From Bradyrhizobium yuanmingense (GTDB taxonomy: Bacteria; Pseudomonadota; Alphaproteobacteria; Rhizobiales; Xanthobacteraceae): a stretch of 64,000 nucleotides of DNA. Made by a program: the position numbers and the translations under genes. The notes beneath the pieces were generated by a model. The model ran no database searches, was not told where the DNA came from, and worked only from the letters and a program-made list of their open reading frames with translations. The DNA lies in the NCBI RefSeq assembly GCF_900094575.1, contig NZ_FMAE01000008.1, positions 124,001-188,000 of the forward strand. The letters are read 5' to 3'. Positions 61,000-64,000 of this stretch are shown here, one piece after another (position 1 is the stretch's first letter; every line of letters begins with the position of its first letter).

Positions 61000-63045
61000 A
61001 TGGCATCCAAGCCTTTCTTGCCTGGCGACAAGCCTCTATCTCCCGATCAACAGAAGCTCGCCGCGGAGGAGGCGGCCGGGCTCGATGGCAAGCTCGCCGA
61101 CGCTGCCAAGCCGGATCTCAAGGACGACGAGGACGCCGAAGACGAGGGGGATGACGAGCTGGAGCTCGACGAGGACGATGAGGACGAGGACCTCGTCGTC
61201 TTTACCGCGCGCGAAGCCGCCGGGGCCCTTGCGACCATTGTCGGGTTCGTCAAGCCCTATCTCTCCAACTACAAGCGGATGCTGTCATTCGTGGCATTCG
61301 GCGTCGTGGTCGAGACGTTGTTCAACGTCATCATGCCGCTCAGCCTCAAGTTCCTGATCGACGATGCGCTCGGCGAGGAGGATTTTCAGGCGCTCTACAA
61401 GATCCTCGGCGTGCTCGCCGTCGCCGGCATTTTCACCTCGATCGTTGCAGTCTGGTACGAACGCTGGGACGCGCGACTTGCCGCTTGCATCATCTCCGAT
61501 GTCCGCACACGCCTGTTCGAGCACGTCCAGGACCTGCCCGCCGCCTATTTCGGCCGCACCAGGCGCGGCGAGATCCTGTCGCGCTTCTCGGTCGATCTCT
61601 CGGCCTTCGAAGGCTCGGTCAAGACGTTCGCCAACAGTGCCGCGCTGCCGTTCCTGGAGCTGATCGCCGGCATCATCCTGATGCTGTTCCTCAACTGGCA
61701 GCTCGCCGTCGTCGCGCTGCTGGTGTTCCCGATCACGCTGATCGGCCCGCGGATCCTGACGCCGAAGGCGGTGCAGGCCAATTACGAACAGAAGCTCAAT
61801 GAATCGGCGTTGCTGGGCCAAGTCCAGGAGAACGTGGCCGCCCAGGCGGTCATCAAGGCGTTCAGCCTGCAACGCAAGATGTTCGGCTTCTTCCGGTTGC
61901 GCAACGACGAGACCCGCAACAAGATGGCCTCGGCCACATTCCTCTCGACCATGGTGGAGCGGACAGTCACCATCTCGGTGCTCCTCCTGCACCTTGTGGT
62001 GCTCGCGATCGGCGCGTATCTGGCGACCAAGGGCCATATCACCATCGGCACCTTCGTCACTTTCGAGAGCGCGTTCTGGGAGGTCTCCTACAACATCGCC
62101 CATGTGATGCATTTCATCCCGGTGTCGATCTCCTCGGCCGCCGCGATCCGCCACATTCAGGAATTGCTCGACGAGCCGACCCGCAGCGCCGATCGCCCGG
62201 GCGCACCCGATCTGCCGCGCATCACCCACGACATTACATTCGATCACGTCACCTTCCAGTACGAGGGTGGTCAGACGCCGGTGCTGGACAATCTCAGCCT
62301 CAAGCTCGACGCCGGCAAGCGCATCGCGATCGTCGGTCCGAGCGGCTCCGGCAAGAGCACGCTGCTCAATCTGATCCTGCGGCTCTACGTGCCCGACGAA
62401 GGCCGCGTCACCATCGACGGCGTCGACGTCCGCAAGGTGACGCTGGACTCGCTGCGCCGGAGCATGGCGGTGGTGTTCCAGGAGAACATGCTGTTCAACA
62501 TGTCGATCCGCGAGAACATCCGGCTCGGCAAGGAGGGCGCAACCGACGAGGAGGTGGAGGAGGCGGCCAAGAAGGCCGAGATCCACCGCTACATCATGAG
62601 CCTGCCGCAGCGCTACGACACGCCGGTCGGCGAGCGCGGCGACACGCTGTCGGGCGGCCAACGCCAGCGCATTGCGATCGCGCGCGCGATCATACGCAAC
62701 CCTTCCGTGCTGCTGCTGGACGAAGCAACTTCGGCGCTGGACCAGACCACCGAGGCCGCAATCAACCGCACGCTGCTCAGGGTCGCCAAGGGTCGCACCA
62801 TGATCTGGTCGACCCACCGCCTGACCTCGGTGGTCGAGATGGACGAGATCATCGTGATTTCAGGGGGCAGGGCGATCGAGCGCGGTTCCCATGCCGAGTT
62901 GCTCGCCAAGAATGGCACCTATCGCAAGCTGTGGAACGACCAGATCCACCAGCCCCATGGCGCGGCAGCTCATGCCGACGCCGACCGCGACGATGACGAC
63001 GAGGACGAAGACCTCGATGACGATGAGGACGACGAGGAGGAGTAA
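61000..63045 (+). CDS. ABC exporter, fused permease and ATPase, with acidic tails
   Basis: The 681-residue half-transporter has a six-helix membrane domain (about residues 85-380) and an ATPase with Walker A GPSGSGKST, signature LSGGQRQRIAIARA, Walker B VLLLDEATSALD and the switch His in STHRLTS. It is of the MsbA/BmrA layout and should work as a dimer, exporting a lipid, glycan or drug. Unusual are the strongly acidic N-terminal segment (about residues 40-66, mostly Asp/Glu) and acidic C-terminal 18 residues. The nearest gene is the oxidoreductase-methyltransferase fusion. Confidence 0.92.
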   Translation: MASKPFLPGDKPLSPDQQKLAAEEAAGLDGKLADAAKPDLKDDEDAEDEGDDELELDEDDEDEDLVVFTAREAAGALATIVGFVKPYLSNYKRMLSFVAFGVVVETLFNVIMPLSLKFLIDDALGEEDFQALYKILGVLAVAGIFTSIVAVWYERWDARLAACIISDVRTRLFEHVQDLPAAYFGRTRRGEILSRFSVDLSAFEGSVKTFANSAALPFLELIAGIILMLFLNWQLAVVALLVFPITLIGPRILTPKAVQANYEQKLNESALLGQVQENVAAQAVIKAFSLQRKMFGFFRLRNDETRNKMASATFLSTMVERTVTISVLLLHLVVLAIGAYLATKGHITIGTFVTFESAFWEVSYNIAHVMHFIPVSISSAAAIRHIQELLDEPTRSADRPGAPDLPRITHDITFDHVTFQYEGGQTPVLDNLSLKLDAGKRIAIVGPSGSGKSTLLNLILRLYVPDEGRVTIDGVDVRKVTLDSLRRSMAVVFQENMLFNMSIRENIRLGKEGATDEEVEEAAKKAEIHRYIMSLPQRYDTPVGERGDTLSGGQRQRIAIARAIIRNPSVLLLDEATSALDQTTEAAINRTLLRVAKGRTMIWSTHRLTSVVEMDEIIVISGGRAIERGSHAELLAKNGTYRKLWNDQIHQPHGAAAHADADRDDDDEDEDLDDDEDDEEE

Positions 63046-63464
63046 CCGCGGGCGGTGAGCTTCGAGCGGCCGCGTCTGATCGTCTCGTCTCACGGCAACG
63101 CGCGGTTCAGCGTCGACTCGTCGATTCTCTGATGCAAGGCGTTCGGCCGCCGCGCGCCGCGTTTTTTCGCACGCATGGTTTGGGGCAAGAGCCATTCGCG
63201 GATCGACCAGTCCGGGCTGAAGCCCCGTCACACCGGGCATCGCGGCGGGCCGGGAAAAGCTGGTAGACCGGCCACCAGCCAGCAAACCGAGCGCAGGCAG
63301 GTGAAAAGCCCCTCAGCTTGGTAATAAAACTACATTAGACCCGGGTATAATTGTTTCAGATCTGGCAGGTCAGTCGCCTCGCTCCTATATCAGGCAGGCG
63401 CGGGGAGGCGGCGAAGAGGCGATTTTTTGCAGGCGCATGAAGCGCTTTGTGACTGTCGTTTCAC

Positions 63465-63492
63465 CTTGACTTGACCGATTCCCACTTATAGA
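63465..63492 (+). promoter_or_regulatory. Predicted promoter of rpsL (str) operon
   Basis: CTTGAC (63465-63470), a 16-bp spacer and TATAGA (63487-63492) form a strong alphaproteobacterial-type promoter. It would give a leader of about 440 bases before rpsL. A second TATAAT box at 63346-63351 lacks a good -35 element. No gene was found in 63046-63941; the rest is short hairpins and GC-rich sequence. Confidence 0.6.
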
Positions 63493-63941
63493 AAGCGCCT
63501 CACTTAACGACAGGCGGTGAGCATCGCCAGCGTCGGAACGGGCCACCCGTTGATCCCCAAAGACTAGATCTGCCAGGGGTCGCAAAGACGGGCACCAACC
63601 TCGACGAATGCCGCTCAAACGCTGTCGATCATAGCTAGGCAATGCCAGTGCGACTTTAGTTCTCTCGAGCACGTTCTCTTGAGATCGAATTCGGATGCAT
63701 GACCTCAGTGCGCGGGCCGCGGCGTTACGCTGAACGGCTTCGAGACTGCGGTCCTCTGTGGCGTCGAAGCGCTTTCCGCTCGTTGATGGAGCGGTTGGCG
63801 CAATTTCGCTTTGCGCGGGTCTTTCGCGCCAGGCGGCCCGTTCGGGCGGGTAGCTCGAGCAGAATTTGCGGACCCGGTGACGGGCCGCGGCAAGACAGCG
63901 GACCCGAGAGGGGCCGCGGCAGAAAAAGGGTGAAGGCCAGT

Positions 63942-64000
63942 ATGCCGACGATCAACCAGCTGATCGCTCAACCGCGGGAAGTGCAGAAGTCGCGCAAGAA
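63942..64000 (+). CDS. rpsL: 30S ribosomal protein S12, N-terminal part (runs off window)
   Basis: The ATG at 63942 begins MPTINQLIAQPREVQKSRKK, the unmistakable N-terminus of S12. Only about 19 codons are inside the window. A GTGAAGG ribosome site precedes it. The rest of the str operon would lie to the right. Confidence 0.96.
   Translation, partial: MPTINQLIAQPREVQKSRK

Overview
This window looks like a chromosomal segment of a Bradyrhizobium-type alphaproteobacterium. The DNA is GC-rich. It carries inverted repeats of the kind scattered through Bradyrhizobium genomes, a copy of the tiny Bradyrhizobiaceae gene rreB, and the alphaproteobacterial order secE-nusG-rplK-rplA-rplJ-rplL-rpoB-rpoC, with rpsL starting at the right edge. 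No plasmid, phage, CRISPR array or complete insertion sequence was recognised.

Left part (1-19,200), metabolism. It opens with the 3' end of a hybrid histidine kinase, then rreB with a recognisable promoter and terminator, tRNA-Gly(TCC), a formate/nitrite-type transporter, a DUF2231 membrane protein translationally coupled to a sorbosone-dehydrogenase-like lipoprotein, small hypothetical genes, a BKACE-family enzyme, an MFS transporter and a class III CoA-transferase. A fatty-acid-type cluster follows: a PsrA-like TetR regulator divergent from an acyl-CoA dehydrogenase, an APH-fold kinase of the ACAD11/LvaA kind, LysE, ArgE, two SDR dehydrogenases, a histidine phosphatase and a serine beta-lactamase-like hydrolase. 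Three or four families of imperfect palindromic repeats fill the gaps.

Middle part (19,340-44,780), surface glycan locus. About 25 kb of sugar genes lie between tRNA-Trp and secE, which are often close neighbours in alphaproteobacteria. A tight minus-strand operon of about 14 genes (41,644 down to 28,072) encodes two sugar epimerases, a nucleotidyltransferase-kinase fusion with HldE domains in reversed order, a HAD phosphatase, an APH-fold kinase, a two-subunit transketolase, two DegT/DnrJ aminotransferases, two sporadic-carbohydrate-cluster proteins (one a 2OG-Fe oxygenase), a methyltransferase, a WbuC-type cupin and a frameshifted GT-C-like membrane protein. Divergent from it are a SIS isomerase, a flippase-like protein and a C-methyltransferase. 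The left flank adds a second flippase/C-methyltransferase pair, another methyltransferase, a Gfo/Idh/MocA oxidoreductase, a GT-C-like protein, a GT2 transferase and two 4-TM proteins with winged-helix-like tails. Together they would make, activate, decorate, flip and transfer an unusual sugar, probably long-chain or branched and aminated/methylated. The product cannot be read from sequence.

Right part (44,900-64,000), information processing. This is the secE-to-rpoC cluster with a D-2-hydroxyacid dehydrogenase inserted between rplA and rplJ. It is followed by a FAD-oxidoreductase/methyltransferase fusion, an ABC exporter with acidic tails, about 0.9 kb of regulatory DNA and the start of rpsL.
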